Source: Gemmatimonas sp. (lineage in GTDB: Bacteria > Gemmatimonadota > Gemmatimonadetes > Gemmatimonadales > Gemmatimonadaceae). Taken from it: a stretch of 64,000 nucleotides of DNA. Under the pieces are notes generated by a model. That model ran no database searches. It was not told where the DNA came from and saw only the letters and a list, made by a program, of their open reading frames with translations. Where the stretch lies: contig NZ_JAPZSK010000006.1 in assembly GCF_027531815.1 (NCBI RefSeq), positions 620,001 through 684,000 of the forward strand, in the 5' to 3' direction. The stretch's first letter is position 1, and each line of letters starts with the position of its first letter. Positions 24,631 through 33,581 of this stretch are shown piece after piece. The position numbers and the translations under genes were made by a program.

Positions 24631-26886
24631 ATGCATCGCGTCCCCCGCACTACCCGGTCATTGGTGTTCGCCGTCGTCGTGAGCAGTCTCTCCCTGACAC
24701 AGGCGGCGCGCGCGCAAACGTCCATCGTCCCCGAACCTACCGAAGCCACGCGCAAACGACTCGTGGCGCGGCGCACCACGGGGAGGCTCAACATCGACGG
24801 GCGTCTCGACGAGGCAGACTGGCGGCGCGCCCCGGTGGGGGGCGACTTCGCGCAGGCCCGCCCGGACTTCCTCCCCACCACGCGCTATCCCAGCGAAGTG
24901 CGGGTGCTCTACGACGACGAGAACCTCTACGTAGGCGCGTTCAACCGCGACAGCGCCGGACTCTCGTCACTGCGCATGCCCGATCTCCGTCGTGATTTCG
25001 AGCCGCCCGAGAACGACGTCTTCGGCATTACCATCGGCCCGCTGGGCGATCGCCGCACCGTGCTGCAGTTCTCCACCACGCCACTCGGCTCGCAGGCCGA
25101 TGTGCAGGCCTTCGACGGCGGAGACGCGTTCAACTTCAACTGGGACGCACTCTGGCGCGTGCGCACCACACGCAGCGACAGCGGGTGGGTGGCCGAGTTC
25201 TCCATTCCGTGGCGCTCGCTGCGATATGCCCCCGGCCTCACGACCTGGGACATCAACTTCGTACGCAATACGCGTCGGGTGGCGCAGTGGAGCGCCTGGA
25301 TGCCGTACCCGCGGCAACTGTCGTCGTGGCGCATCACGTACGGCGGCGCGCTCGACTCCATTCAGCCTCCGCCGCCGCGCACCAACGTGCGCGTGCGGCC
25401 GTATGTGCTCGGCACGAGCGTGACCGATCGCACGGCGCGGGCCTTCAATGGCCAGACCGGCGATGTGGGTGGCGAGATCATCTGGGCACCCACGGCCAAC
25501 AGCCTGCTGGAGGCCACGGTGAACACGGATTTCGCGCAGGCCGATGTGGACCGCCAGGTGGTCAATCTCACCCGTTTCAACGTCTTTCTCCCTGAGCGCC
25601 GGCAGTTCTTCCTCGAGAACGCCGACCTGCTGAACGCGGGTGGCCTGGGCGCCGGCACCATCGGTGGCATCGGTGGCGTCTCGGGCCGCTACTTCGTGCA
25701 ACCCTTCTTCACGCGACGCATCGGGCTGGGGGAGGACGGCACCCCGCAGCCCATCGATGCCGGTGTGCGCTACGCCTATCGCACCGGCAAGACCACCGCG
25801 GGCGCCCTGGCCATGCGACAGTCGGCGCTGGGCGCACAGGGAGCCACCACCTTCGGGGTGATGCGTGGCAGCCGCTTCTTCGGCCGCGCCACCCGCATCG
25901 GTGCCACGGCGGCGCTGCGCGATGGTGATGCCCTCGATGCGGATCTCGACGTGGTGTCGCGACGCAACGTGGTCGTGGCCATGGATGCGCTTACGCGCAT
26001 CGGGGAGCTCGTGCAGTTCACCGGCATGGTGTCGGCGTCGAACGAAAACGGGCGCACTGGCTTTGCGGGCACGTACGGCATCACCCGCAACACCAATACC
26101 AGTCTGGCCGGCATCCTTGGTGCCGTGGTCACCCGCGACTACAACCCGCAAATGGGCTTCGTCTCGCGCCCCGACGTGCTCATGACCAATCCCTTCGCCA
26201 CGTGGACGATGCAGCCGACGTGGCTGCCACCGGCGGTGGTGTGGCTGCGGCATGGCCCCAACGGCATCGCCTTCAACGACCCGCAGTCGGGCGCGCTGCA
26301 GGAATCCAACCTCACCTACTCGGGCGAGGTGCTCTTTCGCAACGGCGCCACGATCACCCCGTCCATCGAGCACAACGTGCAGCGCCCCACGGTCGCGGTG
26401 CCGCTCTTCCCCAACGTGCGCATCGCCCCCGGATCGTACGACTACGTCCGGGCGGGGCTCAGCGCGCGCAGCGACCAGAGCGCCCCGCTGGCGGCCACGC
26501 TCACGGCCTCCACGGGCGCCTTCTTCGACGGGGCGCTCAACCGCGTCGAGGTGGCGGGGCGCTGGTCACCCAATCCCTACGTCTCGCTGCGGGCGAGCTA
26601 TGAGGTGAACCGGCTGCGCAGCCTGGGCACCCGCGACTCCGCGTTCACCACGCACCTCGCAGGGCCGGAGCTGCGCGTGTTCCTCAATCCGCGCGTGCAG
26701 TGGAGTGCGTTCTACCAGTACAACACGGCGGCCGAACGCGCGTCGCTCAACGCCCGCTTCAGCTGGGAGTTTCTCCCGCTCTCGTTCCTGTACGTGGTCT
26801 ACAACGACCGGCAGGCCGTGCAGGGTGGCAATACCCCCTTGGCGCGCTCCCTCATCGTGAAGCTGTCCTGGCTGGGACAGCTCTGA
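24631..26886 (+). CDS. DUF5916 protein with CBM9-like N-terminal domain
   Basis: A 751-residue secreted protein. A signal peptide (LVFAVVVSSLSLTQAARAQ) precedes a carbohydrate-binding-family-9-like domain at about 45-215 (INIDGRLDEADWRRAP-type opening, then VRVLYDDENLYVGAF). The rest is a DUF5916 region predicted to form an outer-membrane-type beta-barrel (TVNTDFAQADVDRQVVNL, FFLENADLL, then many alternating strands). The family is widespread in Bacteroidota and Gemmatimonadota and has no established function; binding or import of a sugar or related ligand is a guess. It lies 53 bp before the VPS10-like gene on the same strand and probably shares its transcript. Confidence 0.87.
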   Translation: MHRVPRTTRSLVFAVVVSSLSLTQAARAQTSIVPEPTEATRKRLVARRTTGRLNIDGRLDEADWRRAPVGGDFAQARPDFLPTTRYPSEVRVLYDDENLYVGAFNRDSAGLSSLRMPDLRRDFEPPENDVFGITIGPLGDRRTVLQFSTTPLGSQADVQAFDGGDAFNFNWDALWRVRTTRSDSGWVAEFSIPWRSLRYAPGLTTWDINFVRNTRRVAQWSAWMPYPRQLSSWRITYGGALDSIQPPPPRTNVRVRPYVLGTSVTDRTARAFNGQTGDVGGEIIWAPTANSLLEATVNTDFAQADVDRQVVNLTRFNVFLPERRQFFLENADLLNAGGLGAGTIGGIGGVSGRYFVQPFFTRRIGLGEDGTPQPIDAGVRYAYRTGKTTAGALAMRQSALGAQGATTFGVMRGSRFFGRATRIGATAALRDGDALDADLDVVSRRNVVVAMDALTRIGELVQFTGMVSASNENGRTGFAGTYGITRNTNTSLAGILGAVVTRDYNPQMGFVSRPDVLMTNPFATWTMQPTWLPPAVVWLRHGPNGIAFNDPQSGALQESNLTYSGEVLFRNGATITPSIEHNVQRPTVAVPLFPNVRIAPGSYDYVRAGLSARSDQSAPLAATLTASTGAFFDGALNRVEVAGRWSPNPYVSLRASYEVNRLRSLGTRDSAFTTHLAGPELRVFLNPRVQWSAFYQYNTAAERASLNARFSWEFLPLSFLYVVYNDRQAVQGGNTPLARSLIVKLSWLGQL

Positions 26887-26939
26887 CCTGCGCGGTGGCG
26901 CTGGCCATCGCTCCCTTTTCCCCGTCTCCGTTCGCCCTC

Positions 26940-29900
26940 ATGCCCCGCTCCCTGTCGCGCTTCCTGTTGGTCGCCACGCTGGTGTCGTGGCCGCACGCCG
27001 CACACGCGCAGCGCACTGCGCGTACGACACCCGCCACGACAGCGTCCGCCGCCGTCTCCGCCGCCCTCGACACCACCGCCCTCAAGGGGCTCAAGGTGCG
27101 CTTGCTCGGGCCGTTCCGCGGTGGCCGTTCGACCGCCGTGTCGGGTGTACCCGGCCAGCCGCATGCCTTCTTCATGGGCAGCACGGGCGGTGGCCTCTGG
27201 CACACCGACGACGCGGGGGCCACCTGGCGCAACGTCTCCGACGGATTCTTCGGCGGCGCCATTGGCAGCGTGGCGGTCGCGCCGGGTGATCCGAATGTGG
27301 TGTACGTGGGCGAGGGGTCGGTGGACGTACGCGGCAACACCTCCATGGGCCGCGGTGCATGGCGCTCCACCGACGGCGGGCGCAGCTGGCAGGCCATCGG
27401 TCTGCGGAACGCCGGCCAGATCGGCCGCCTCCAGGTGCACCCGCAGAATGCCGATGTGGCGTATGCCGCCGTCCTCGGTCGACCGTTCGGTCGCAATGCC
27501 GAGCGCGGGATCTTCCGCACGAAGGATGGCGGCCGCTCGTGGGAGAAGGTGCTGTACCTCAACGACTCCACCGGGGCCGTCGACCTCGCGATGAACCCGC
27601 GCAACCCCCGCATTCTCTATGCGGCCATGTGGCGCGCCGAGCGCAAGCCGTGGACGATGATTTCCGGCTCGAGCGAGGGAGGGATCTGGCGTTCCACGGA
27701 TGGTGGCGACAGCTGGAAGAAGCTCAGCGGGGGACTCCCCACGGGACTCACCGGCAAGATCGGTCTCACGGTGTCGCCGGCAAACCCGCAACGGCTGTGG
27801 GCCATCATCGAGGCCGAACCGCAGGGCGGCGTGTATCGCAGCGATGACGGCGGCGACAGCTGGACGCGTACGAACAGCGAGAACAAGCTGCGTCAGCGCG
27901 CCTGGTACTACACGCACGTGCGCGCGGACCCGATGGAGGAGAACGTCGTGTACGCGCTCAACACGTCACTCTATCGCAGCATCGATGCCGGCGTGACCTT
28001 CACCCCCATCGATGTGCCGCACGGCGACGTGCACGACCTGTGGATCAATCCGGGCGACAAGCGCATCATGATCGTCGCCGACGACGGCGGCGCGCAGGTC
28101 TCGCTCAACCGTGGCCGCACCTGGAGCAGTTACTGGAATCAGCCTACGGCCGAGTTCTACGACGTCATCACCGACAATCGCTTCCCCTATCGGGTGTACA
28201 CGGCGCAGCAGGACAACAATGCGATCAGCGTGCCCAGCTGGTCGTCGTCGAACTCGGTGCATCCGTTTGCCGACTACCGGTACGCCGCCGGATGTGAAAC
28301 CGGCCCCGTGGCGCTGCACCCCGATGCCCCCGACGTGATCTGGGGTGGCTGCTACGGTGGCGCCATCAACCGCTGGGACACGCGCACCGACGAGCGCCGC
28401 AACGTCATCGTGTACCCGCAGCTGCAGCTCGGTCAGGCGGCCAAGGATCTCACGTATCGCTTCCAGTGGGTGGCGCCCATTCTCGTGTCACGTCACGACG
28501 CGCAGGTGGTGTACCACGGCGCGCAGTACGTGTTGCGCACGCGGGACGCGGGCCTGACGTGGGACCGGATCTCCCCCGATCTCACCACCAACACGCCGCA
28601 GCATCAGCAGGCCGCCGGCGGGCCGATCAACAACGACGTGACCGGCGTGGAGATCTTCAACACCGTGTTTGCGCTGGCCGAGGACCGGGCAGATGCGCGC
28701 ACGCTGTGGGCCGGTACCGACGACGGCCGCGTGCACATCACGCGCGACGGCGGCTCGTCGTGGAACGACATCACGCCGCCCGGCATGCCGCAGTACGGGA
28801 CGGTGGAGGAGATCGCCCTGTCTGCGCACCGACCGGGGCGCGCGTACGTGGCCGTGCAGGCCTATCGCCTCGACGACTTCCGGCCGTATCTGTGGCGCAC
28901 GGACGACTACGGGAAGAGCTGGACCCGCCTCACGACGGGTACGAACGGCATCCCGGCGGACTACCCGCTGCGCTCGGTGGCGGAAGACCCGAAGGTGGCC
29001 TCGCTGCTCTATGCCGGCACGGAGTACGGCCTGTTCGTGTCGTTCGATGGCGGCGGGGCATGGCAGCCCATGCCGGGGCGTTTGCCCATCACTCCCATCG
29101 CCGATCTCGAGGCACGGCACGACGATCTCGTGATCTCCACGCAGGGACGCGCGCTGTGGATCATCGACGACCTGGCCCCGCTGCGTGAACTCTCGGCCTC
29201 CATCGTGGCGTCGGCAGCCCACCTGTTCACGCCCAGCGATTTCGTGCGCGCCCAGCGCGGTGGCGACAGTTTCGATCCGGTGCCGGAGGTGCCTGATGCC
29301 GCCGATCGCGGGGCCGCCATTCACCTCTGGTTGGGACGCGAGGCCACGGCGCCGGTCACGCTCGACATCGTCGACGCGGCACAGCGCATCGTGCAGCGCT
29401 TTTCGTCGGATTCGGCGGCCGCCCGTGCGGCCCAGACGGCACGGCTCCCCGTTCGCCGCGGGCTGCACCGCGTGGTGTGGGACATCACCTACCCCGGCCC
29501 GCAGCGCGTGGAAGGGGTGGTCACCTGGGGGTATCTGGGCGGCGTCAAGGCGCCACCGGGACGCTACGAGGCCGTGCTCACCGCCAACGGCGTGACGATG
29601 CGCAAGGCCTTTCAGGTGCTCCCCGACCCGCGGCTGCCGCATATCACGGCGGCCGACTATGCCGAGCAGTATCGGCTCGCCAGCCAGGTGCGCGATTCCA
29701 TGAACACGCTCAACACCACGCTTGGCGACCTGCGCGACGTGCAGCGGCAGCGGGAGGCGCTCATGGCCGCCGCCACGCGCGCGGGGAGCGAGGCGGCGCT
29801 CGCGGCCCTCGCCGACTCACTCGCGCGCAAGCTGACGCAGCTCGAAGTGCAGCTCACGCAGGTCCGGAGCAAGAGCGGCCAGGATCCGATTCGCTTTGCC

Positions 29901-30152
29901 GGCATGCTGGACAACCAGTGGGCGGAGCTGTACGGCAACCTCACCGGCACCAACGGCTACATCAATGGCGGCGTGGACGGGAAGCCCACACGTGGCGCCG
30001 GGGAACGGCTGCAGGAGCTCAACGCCCGCTGGGCGGTGCTGCGCGCGCAGTGGACCGAGATCCTCAACAAGGACATTCCGGCACTCAACGCCGCCGCGAG
30101 TCAGCTGAAGCTGGGCGCCATTGCGCTCCCCGCACGGACGATCATCCCGTAA
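26940..30152 (+). CDS. Secreted sortilin/VPS10-type BNR-repeat protein
   Basis: A 1070-residue protein from the ATG at 26940, which opens a signal peptide (RFLLVATLVSWPHAAHAQ). Residues about 45-760 form one or two beta-propellers marked by many Asp-box (BNR) motifs: HTDDAGATWRN, STDGGRSWQA, TKDGGRSWEK, STDGGDSWKK, RSDDGGDSWTR, TRDGGSSWND and RTDDYGKSWTR. The C-terminal 300 residues include a predicted coiled or helical region (TLGDLRDVQRQREALMAAAT). Databases usually label such proteins as glycosyl hydrolases or sortilin-like, but no catalytic residues can be named. It may bind proteins or glycans in the periplasm or at the surface. Its stop codon lies in a short tandem duplication. Confidence 0.87.
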   Translation: MPRSLSRFLLVATLVSWPHAAHAQRTARTTPATTASAAVSAALDTTALKGLKVRLLGPFRGGRSTAVSGVPGQPHAFFMGSTGGGLWHTDDAGATWRNVSDGFFGGAIGSVAVAPGDPNVVYVGEGSVDVRGNTSMGRGAWRSTDGGRSWQAIGLRNAGQIGRLQVHPQNADVAYAAVLGRPFGRNAERGIFRTKDGGRSWEKVLYLNDSTGAVDLAMNPRNPRILYAAMWRAERKPWTMISGSSEGGIWRSTDGGDSWKKLSGGLPTGLTGKIGLTVSPANPQRLWAIIEAEPQGGVYRSDDGGDSWTRTNSENKLRQRAWYYTHVRADPMEENVVYALNTSLYRSIDAGVTFTPIDVPHGDVHDLWINPGDKRIMIVADDGGAQVSLNRGRTWSSYWNQPTAEFYDVITDNRFPYRVYTAQQDNNAISVPSWSSSNSVHPFADYRYAAGCETGPVALHPDAPDVIWGGCYGGAINRWDTRTDERRNVIVYPQLQLGQAAKDLTYRFQWVAPILVSRHDAQVVYHGAQYVLRTRDAGLTWDRISPDLTTNTPQHQQAAGGPINNDVTGVEIFNTVFALAEDRADARTLWAGTDDGRVHITRDGGSSWNDITPPGMPQYGTVEEIALSAHRPGRAYVAVQAYRLDDFRPYLWRTDDYGKSWTRLTTGTNGIPADYPLRSVAEDPKVASLLYAGTEYGLFVSFDGGGAWQPMPGRLPITPIADLEARHDDLVISTQGRALWIIDDLAPLRELSASIVASAAHLFTPSDFVRAQRGGDSFDPVPEVPDAADRGAAIHLWLGREATAPVTLDIVDAAQRIVQRFSSDSAAARAAQTARLPVRRGLHRVVWDITYPGPQRVEGVVTWGYLGGVKAPPGRYEAVLTANGVTMRKAFQVLPDPRLPHITAADYAEQYRLASQVRDSMNTLNTTLGDLRDVQRQREALMAAATRAGSEAALAALADSLARKLTQLEVQLTQVRSKSGQDPIRFAGMLDNQWAELYGNLTGTNGYINGGVDGKPTRGAGERLQELNARWAVLRAQWTEILNKDIPALNAAASQLKLGAIALPARTIIP

Positions 30153-30176
30153 GCGGCATCGCGTAAGCGGCATCGC
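30149..30176. repeat. 14-bp tandem duplication spanning a stop codon
   Basis: GTAAGCGGCATCGC occurs twice without spacer. The first copy contains the TAA stop of the VPS10-like gene; the second repeats TAA in another frame because 14 is not a multiple of three. Confidence 0.9.
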
Positions 30177-30186
30177 GTCACCAGCA

Positions 30187-30220
30187 GCCGGGGATCGCTC
30201 GACAGTGAGCGGTCCCCGGC
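30187..30220. terminator. Bidirectional hairpin terminator
   Basis: GCCGGGGATCGCTC faces GAGCGGTCCCCGGC around a six-base loop (GACAGT): a 14-bp stem with a single G-T wobble. It lies between the convergent VPS10-like and YccF genes and can serve both. Confidence 0.75.
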
Positions 30221-30225
30221 GCGGT

Positions 30226-30609
30226 TCAGCGGTCGACGATGCGCTTGCCCAGCGGCGCCCAACTCACCTCGGCAAGCTTGAAGTGCGCGAGGCCGAAGGG
30301 AATGCCGATGATGGTGAGGCAGAGGGAGATGCCGGCCACGATGTGCGCGAGCGTGAGCCAGAAGCCGGCGAAGATGATCCAGAGCACGTTGGCGATGCCC
30401 GTGCCCACGATGCGCCCCTCGCCCACCTCGCGGGCATCCACGAGCGTACGGCCGAACGGCCAGGCGGCAAACGGCGCGATGCGGAACGCCGCGAACGCCC
30501 ACGGCAGCCCGACCACCGTGATGGCCAGCGCCGCCCCCGCGAGCATCCATCCCAGCCACGCGAGAAAGCCACCGCAAACGAACCAGAGCAGGTTGACGAG
30601 GAAGATCAT
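30226..30609 (-). CDS. YccF-family inner-membrane protein
   Basis: A 127-residue membrane protein with the duplicated YccF domain. The first copy reads LVNLLWFVCGGFLAWLGWML, then LAITVVGLPWAFAAFRIAPFAAWPFG. The second reads IANVLWIIFAGFWLTLAHIV, then LCLTIIGIPFGLAHFKLA. The paired motif G-x-P-[WF]-[AG] after each helix is typical. Escherichia coli YccF is slightly longer (148 residues). Function in this family is not established. It starts 54 bp after the NADH dehydrogenase stop on the same strand and may be read from that promoter. Confidence 0.88.
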   Translation of the reverse strand: MIFLVNLLWFVCGGFLAWLGWMLAGAALAITVVGLPWAFAAFRIAPFAAWPFGRTLVDAREVGEGRIVGTGIANVLWIIFAGFWLTLAHIVAGISLCLTIIGIPFGLAHFKLAEVSWAPLGKRIVDR

Positions 30610-30663
30610 GTTGTCCGTACGCGACCGCAGACGCGACAGTTTCGTCCGTGCGGGCGCGATGCC

Positions 30664-32073
30664 TCAGGCCACCCGGCGTTTCTCGTGCGCGGCGCGGCTG
30701 GCCTTCAGCAGGCGATGCACGGTGGTGCCGGTGATGAGGCGCACGCCGCGCTGGAACGTGAAGTACTGATACGCCCACTGCACGACCACGCTGACGCGGT
30801 TGCGCACGCCCACCAGATACAACACGTGCACGAATAGCCAGGTGAGCCACGCGAACGTCCCGCGCAAGCGGACACCTCCGATCACGGCAACCGCCTTGTG
30901 CCGGCCGATGGTGGCGAGGTCTCCCTTGTTGACGTAGCGGAACGGCGACGTGGCGCTGCCGGCGACGTGACGCGCAATGTTGCGCCCGGCCAGCTCACCC
31001 ATCTGATTCGCGGCGGGCGCGACGGCCGGCACCGGCGCGCCGTCAGCGGTGGTGGTCGCCGCCATGTCTCCGACGCAGAAGATTTCCGGACGTCCCGGCA
31101 CGCTGAGGTCGGGATTGACTACCACCCGGCCCGCACGGTCGAGCGCCACGCCCAGCTGACGCGCCAGTGGTGACGCCTGGTTTCCGGCTCCCCAGAACAC
31201 CGTGTGCGCGTCGATGCGCTCACCGCCGGCCACTACGCCGTCACTGTCCACCTGCGTGACCACGCAGCGGGTGCGCACTTCGACCCCCAGCGACTCGAGA
31301 TCACGCTGCGCCTGCGCGGAGAGTTCCTCGGGGAAGGCCGGCAGAATGCGCGGCCCCCCCTCCAGCAGCAGCACCCGTGCCTGCCGCGGGTCGATACGCC
31401 GGAATTCGCCGGTGAGGGCATGATGCGTGACTTCGGGAATCATCCCGGCCAGCTCCACGCCGGTGGGCCCGCCCCCCACGATGACGAAGGTAAGCAGCGC
31501 GTCGCGCTCCCCGGCCGCGCTCGCCCGCTCGGCGGCCTCGAACGACAGCAGGAAGCGCCGCCGCATTTCGAGGGCGTCCTCGACGCTCTTGAGCCCCGGC
31601 GCATGCGCCTCCCAGTCGGGGTGCCCGAAGTAGGCGTGACGGGCGCCGGCAGCCACCACGAGGTAGTCGAAGGACAGCCGCACGGTGTCGCTGTCGAGTG
31701 ACACCGTCCGGGCCTGCGGATCGATCCGATCGACCTCCGCCATGACCACCGTGGCGTTCTGCTGGTTGCGCAACAGCCAGCGAATGGGCACGCTGATGTC
31801 GGCCGGATTGAGCACCGCCGTGGCCACCTGGTACAGCAGCGGCTGAAAGAGGTGGTGGTTGGTGCGGTCGAGCAGCGTGATGCGCACCGGTGCATTGGCG
31901 AGCGCGCGCGCCGCCGACAGGCCAGCGAATCCCCCGCCAATGATGACCACGTGCGGCCGCGGGTCGGTGCGATGCGTACCGGTGGCGGTCAGCGAATGGT
32001 GAATGCCACGCGTCGCGCTTCCGCCGTCCACGGCGATGGTATCAGCAGGGCGATTGGTGGTGCGGTGCGGCAT
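30664..32073 (-). CDS. ndh: Type II NADH dehydrogenase (NDH-2)
   Basis: A 469-residue flavoenzyme oxidising NADH and passing electrons to quinone without proton pumping, bound to the cytoplasmic face of the membrane. The FAD-binding dinucleotide fold is at about 42-60 (VVIIGGGFAGLSAARAL). The NADH-binding fold is seen in LLTFVIVGGGPTGVELAGM. The C-terminal third has the hydrophobic anchor region (FAWLTWLFVHVLYLVGVRN) usual for NDH-2. About 40 residues precede the first fold, longer than in many relatives, and no downstream Met offers a shorter start; CGGAG five bases before the ATG supports this start. A perfect Rex-like operator lies 41-58 bp upstream, suggesting control by the NADH/NAD+ ratio. 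Confidence 0.92.
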   Translation of the reverse strand: MPHRTTNRPADTIAVDGGSATRGIHHSLTATGTHRTDPRPHVVIIGGGFAGLSAARALANAPVRITLLDRTNHHLFQPLLYQVATAVLNPADISVPIRWLLRNQQNATVVMAEVDRIDPQARTVSLDSDTVRLSFDYLVVAAGARHAYFGHPDWEAHAPGLKSVEDALEMRRRFLLSFEAAERASAAGERDALLTFVIVGGGPTGVELAGMIPEVTHHALTGEFRRIDPRQARVLLLEGGPRILPAFPEELSAQAQRDLESLGVEVRTRCVVTQVDSDGVVAGGERIDAHTVFWGAGNQASPLARQLGVALDRAGRVVVNPDLSVPGRPEIFCVGDMAATTTADGAPVPAVAPAANQMGELAGRNIARHVAGSATSPFRYVNKGDLATIGRHKAVAVIGGVRLRGTFAWLTWLFVHVLYLVGVRNRVSVVVQWAYQYFTFQRGVRLITGTTVHRLLKASRAAHEKRRVA

Positions 32074-32113
32074 GACGGCTCCGGGATGGGTACGGTATCC
32101 GTACGCTCGCCAT

Positions 32114-32131
32114 TTGTGAAAAGTTTCACAA
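32114..32131. promoter_or_regulatory. Rex-like operator upstream of ndh
   Basis: TTGTGAAAAGTTTCACAA is a perfect 7-4-7 inverted repeat and matches the Rex consensus TTGTGAANNNNTTCACAA. It sits in the 60-bp gap between the ndh start codon and the stop of the next gene upstream. Rex is an NADH-sensing repressor and controls ndh in Bacillus subtilis. The same sequence also fits the CRP pattern TGTGA-N6-TCACA, so a CRP-family regulator cannot be excluded. Confidence 0.72.
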
Positions 32132-32133
32132 GG

Positions 32134-32490
32134 TCATCCGCCGAGAGCAGCTTTGTGATCCCCCCGCCCCGCCACACGCCGCCACATATACCACTCCCGC
32201 CCCGCGCTCCACCCCGACGCCGCAGCATGGTCCGCCCCCAGCACGCAGTCGGCGGACTCCGTCGTGGCCGCGCGAAAGTGCTCGTCCAGCTCGGCCAGCA
32301 GCTCGCGCGTTTCCAGCGTCGTGGGCTTCGCCCGCAGCCGCTGCGCGATCTCGTGTCGCACCTGCAGGTCGGCCGCGAGATCGTGCGTCGCCACATCATG
32401 GCGCGCCACATAGTCCACAATGCGCGCCCACTGCGCCACCAGGGCGGGCAAGGTGAGCCGCGTCAGATTCGTCGGCACCGTATCCGTCAC
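32134..32490 (-). CDS. Small protein of unknown function
   Basis: A 118-residue soluble protein, starting at a GTG whose GTGA overlaps the stop of the upstream hydrolase gene, which argues for translational coupling. The visible pattern is helical and charged (PALVAQWARIVDYVARHDVA, ELLAELDEHFRAATTES) with a Gly/Trp-rich tail (GWSAGREWYMWRRVAGRG). No family is recognised and no signal or membrane segment is present. Its stop lies two bases from the Rex-like operator of ndh, so it likely belongs to a different transcript from ndh. Confidence 0.6.
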   Translation of the reverse strand: MTDTVPTNLTRLTLPALVAQWARIVDYVARHDVATHDLAADLQVRHEIAQRLRAKPTTLETRELLAELDEHFRAATTESADCVLGADHAAASGWSAGREWYMWRRVAGRGDHKAALGG

Positions 32491-33527
32491 GGGGCCGGCC
32501 GCCGCTCCACCCGCGCGAGGAACGCGTCGAGCGCCGCCACATACTCCGCCGGGCGTTCGCGCATGGCCGCGTGCGCGGCCCCGGGAATCACCACCAGCTG
32601 CGCATCACGCATCGTGCGTCGGAACTCCTCCAACGTGGAGGGGCGCGCTTCGTCGAATTCTCCCGCCACGAACAGCGTGGGCTGGGTGATGTCGGCGAGA
32701 TCGGCGGCGCGGCTCCACTGCCGCAGACTCCCCGTGCTCAGGAATTCGGTAGGCCCCCACATCTGACGATAGATGGTGTCGTTGCTCGCCACGCCGGCGC
32801 ACCGCGGCTCGTCTGCCACCGGCAGGCGACGCACATGGCGGGCATAGAACGAATCGGTGGCCGCCCGATACGCCGGCGAGTCGAGCGTGCCCTTGCGCTC
32901 CTCCTCGTCGAGTACGGTGCGAATTGCCGTCGGCAGCTGGGCCCGCAGGGAATCGGCGTCGGCAATCCACCGCGGCGTGTCGATGAGCGGACTGCTGAAG
33001 ATCACGCTCACCACACCGGTCGGCTTGGCGGCCGCCATGTACTCGGCCGCGAGGGCTCCGCCCCACGAATGCCCCAACAGGTGCACCTGCTCGAGACCCA
33101 GCGCCCGCCGCACGGCGTCCAACTCCGCCACGAAGCGCGCCATATGCCAGAGGGAGGTGTCGCTGGGGTGATCGGAGCGGCCGGAGCCAAGCTGGTCGTA
33201 GAAGATCACCGGACGCTGGCGAGCCAGCGGGGCGAGCGTTTCGAAGCGGCAGGAGGTCCCACCTGGCCCCCCATGCAGGGCGAGCAGCGGCGTCCCAGGA
33301 CCACTGCCGATGCGCCGGTACCACACGCGGCCACCCGGGACATCGATCATTCCCTCCGACCAGGGGAGCGTATCTGTCAGCGCGGCGGAGGCGGTGCTGT
33401 CGGCGAGTTGCTCGCGTCCGGTGGCACAGGCCTGGAAGACGACACTGGCAGCGGCTGCGGCAGGGAGCAGCAAGGCGCGCAGTCGTCCGGACGTGGTGCG
33501 CGCAGGCGGGAGCGTGGAGAGCGACAT
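32487..33527 (-). CDS. Prolyl aminopeptidase-like alpha/beta hydrolase, predicted lipoprotein
   Basis: A 346-residue S33-type serine peptidase. The oxyanion-region motif ALHGGPGGT, the YDQLGSGRSD motif and the nucleophile elbow GHSWGGALA are those of prolyl iminopeptidases, which remove N-terminal proline from peptides. The probable acid is in FVAGEFDEARP and the His in VIPGAAHAAMRE. The first 35 residues form an export signal (LRALLLPAAAAASVVFQAC), with Cys in a lipobox-like context (FQAC), so the enzyme is probably anchored in the periplasm or outer membrane. It overlaps the next small gene by four bases (GTGA). Confidence 0.85.
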   Translation of the reverse strand: MSLSTLPPARTTSGRLRALLLPAAAAASVVFQACATGREQLADSTASAALTDTLPWSEGMIDVPGGRVWYRRIGSGPGTPLLALHGGPGGTSCRFETLAPLARQRPVIFYDQLGSGRSDHPSDTSLWHMARFVAELDAVRRALGLEQVHLLGHSWGGALAAEYMAAAKPTGVVSVIFSSPLIDTPRWIADADSLRAQLPTAIRTVLDEEERKGTLDSPAYRAATDSFYARHVRRLPVADEPRCAGVASNDTIYRQMWGPTEFLSTGSLRQWSRAADLADITQPTLFVAGEFDEARPSTLEEFRRTMRDAQLVVIPGAAHAAMRERPAEYVAALDAFLARVERRPAP

Positions 33528-33581
33528 GCCGCGAAGCTATCCTGCGGGCTACCCTTCCGGCGAGTCCCCCGGCACCTCGCG

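Noticed and set aside
26940..30152. Assigning a named glycosidase activity to the BNR-repeat protein
   Set aside because: BNR or Asp-box repeats are structural only, and no catalytic residues of a known glycosidase family were identified.
32114..32131. The inverted repeat as a terminator of the upstream small gene
   Set aside because: The stem is AT-rich with a loop of four and no T-run. Its exact match to a regulator consensus in front of ndh is a better explanation.
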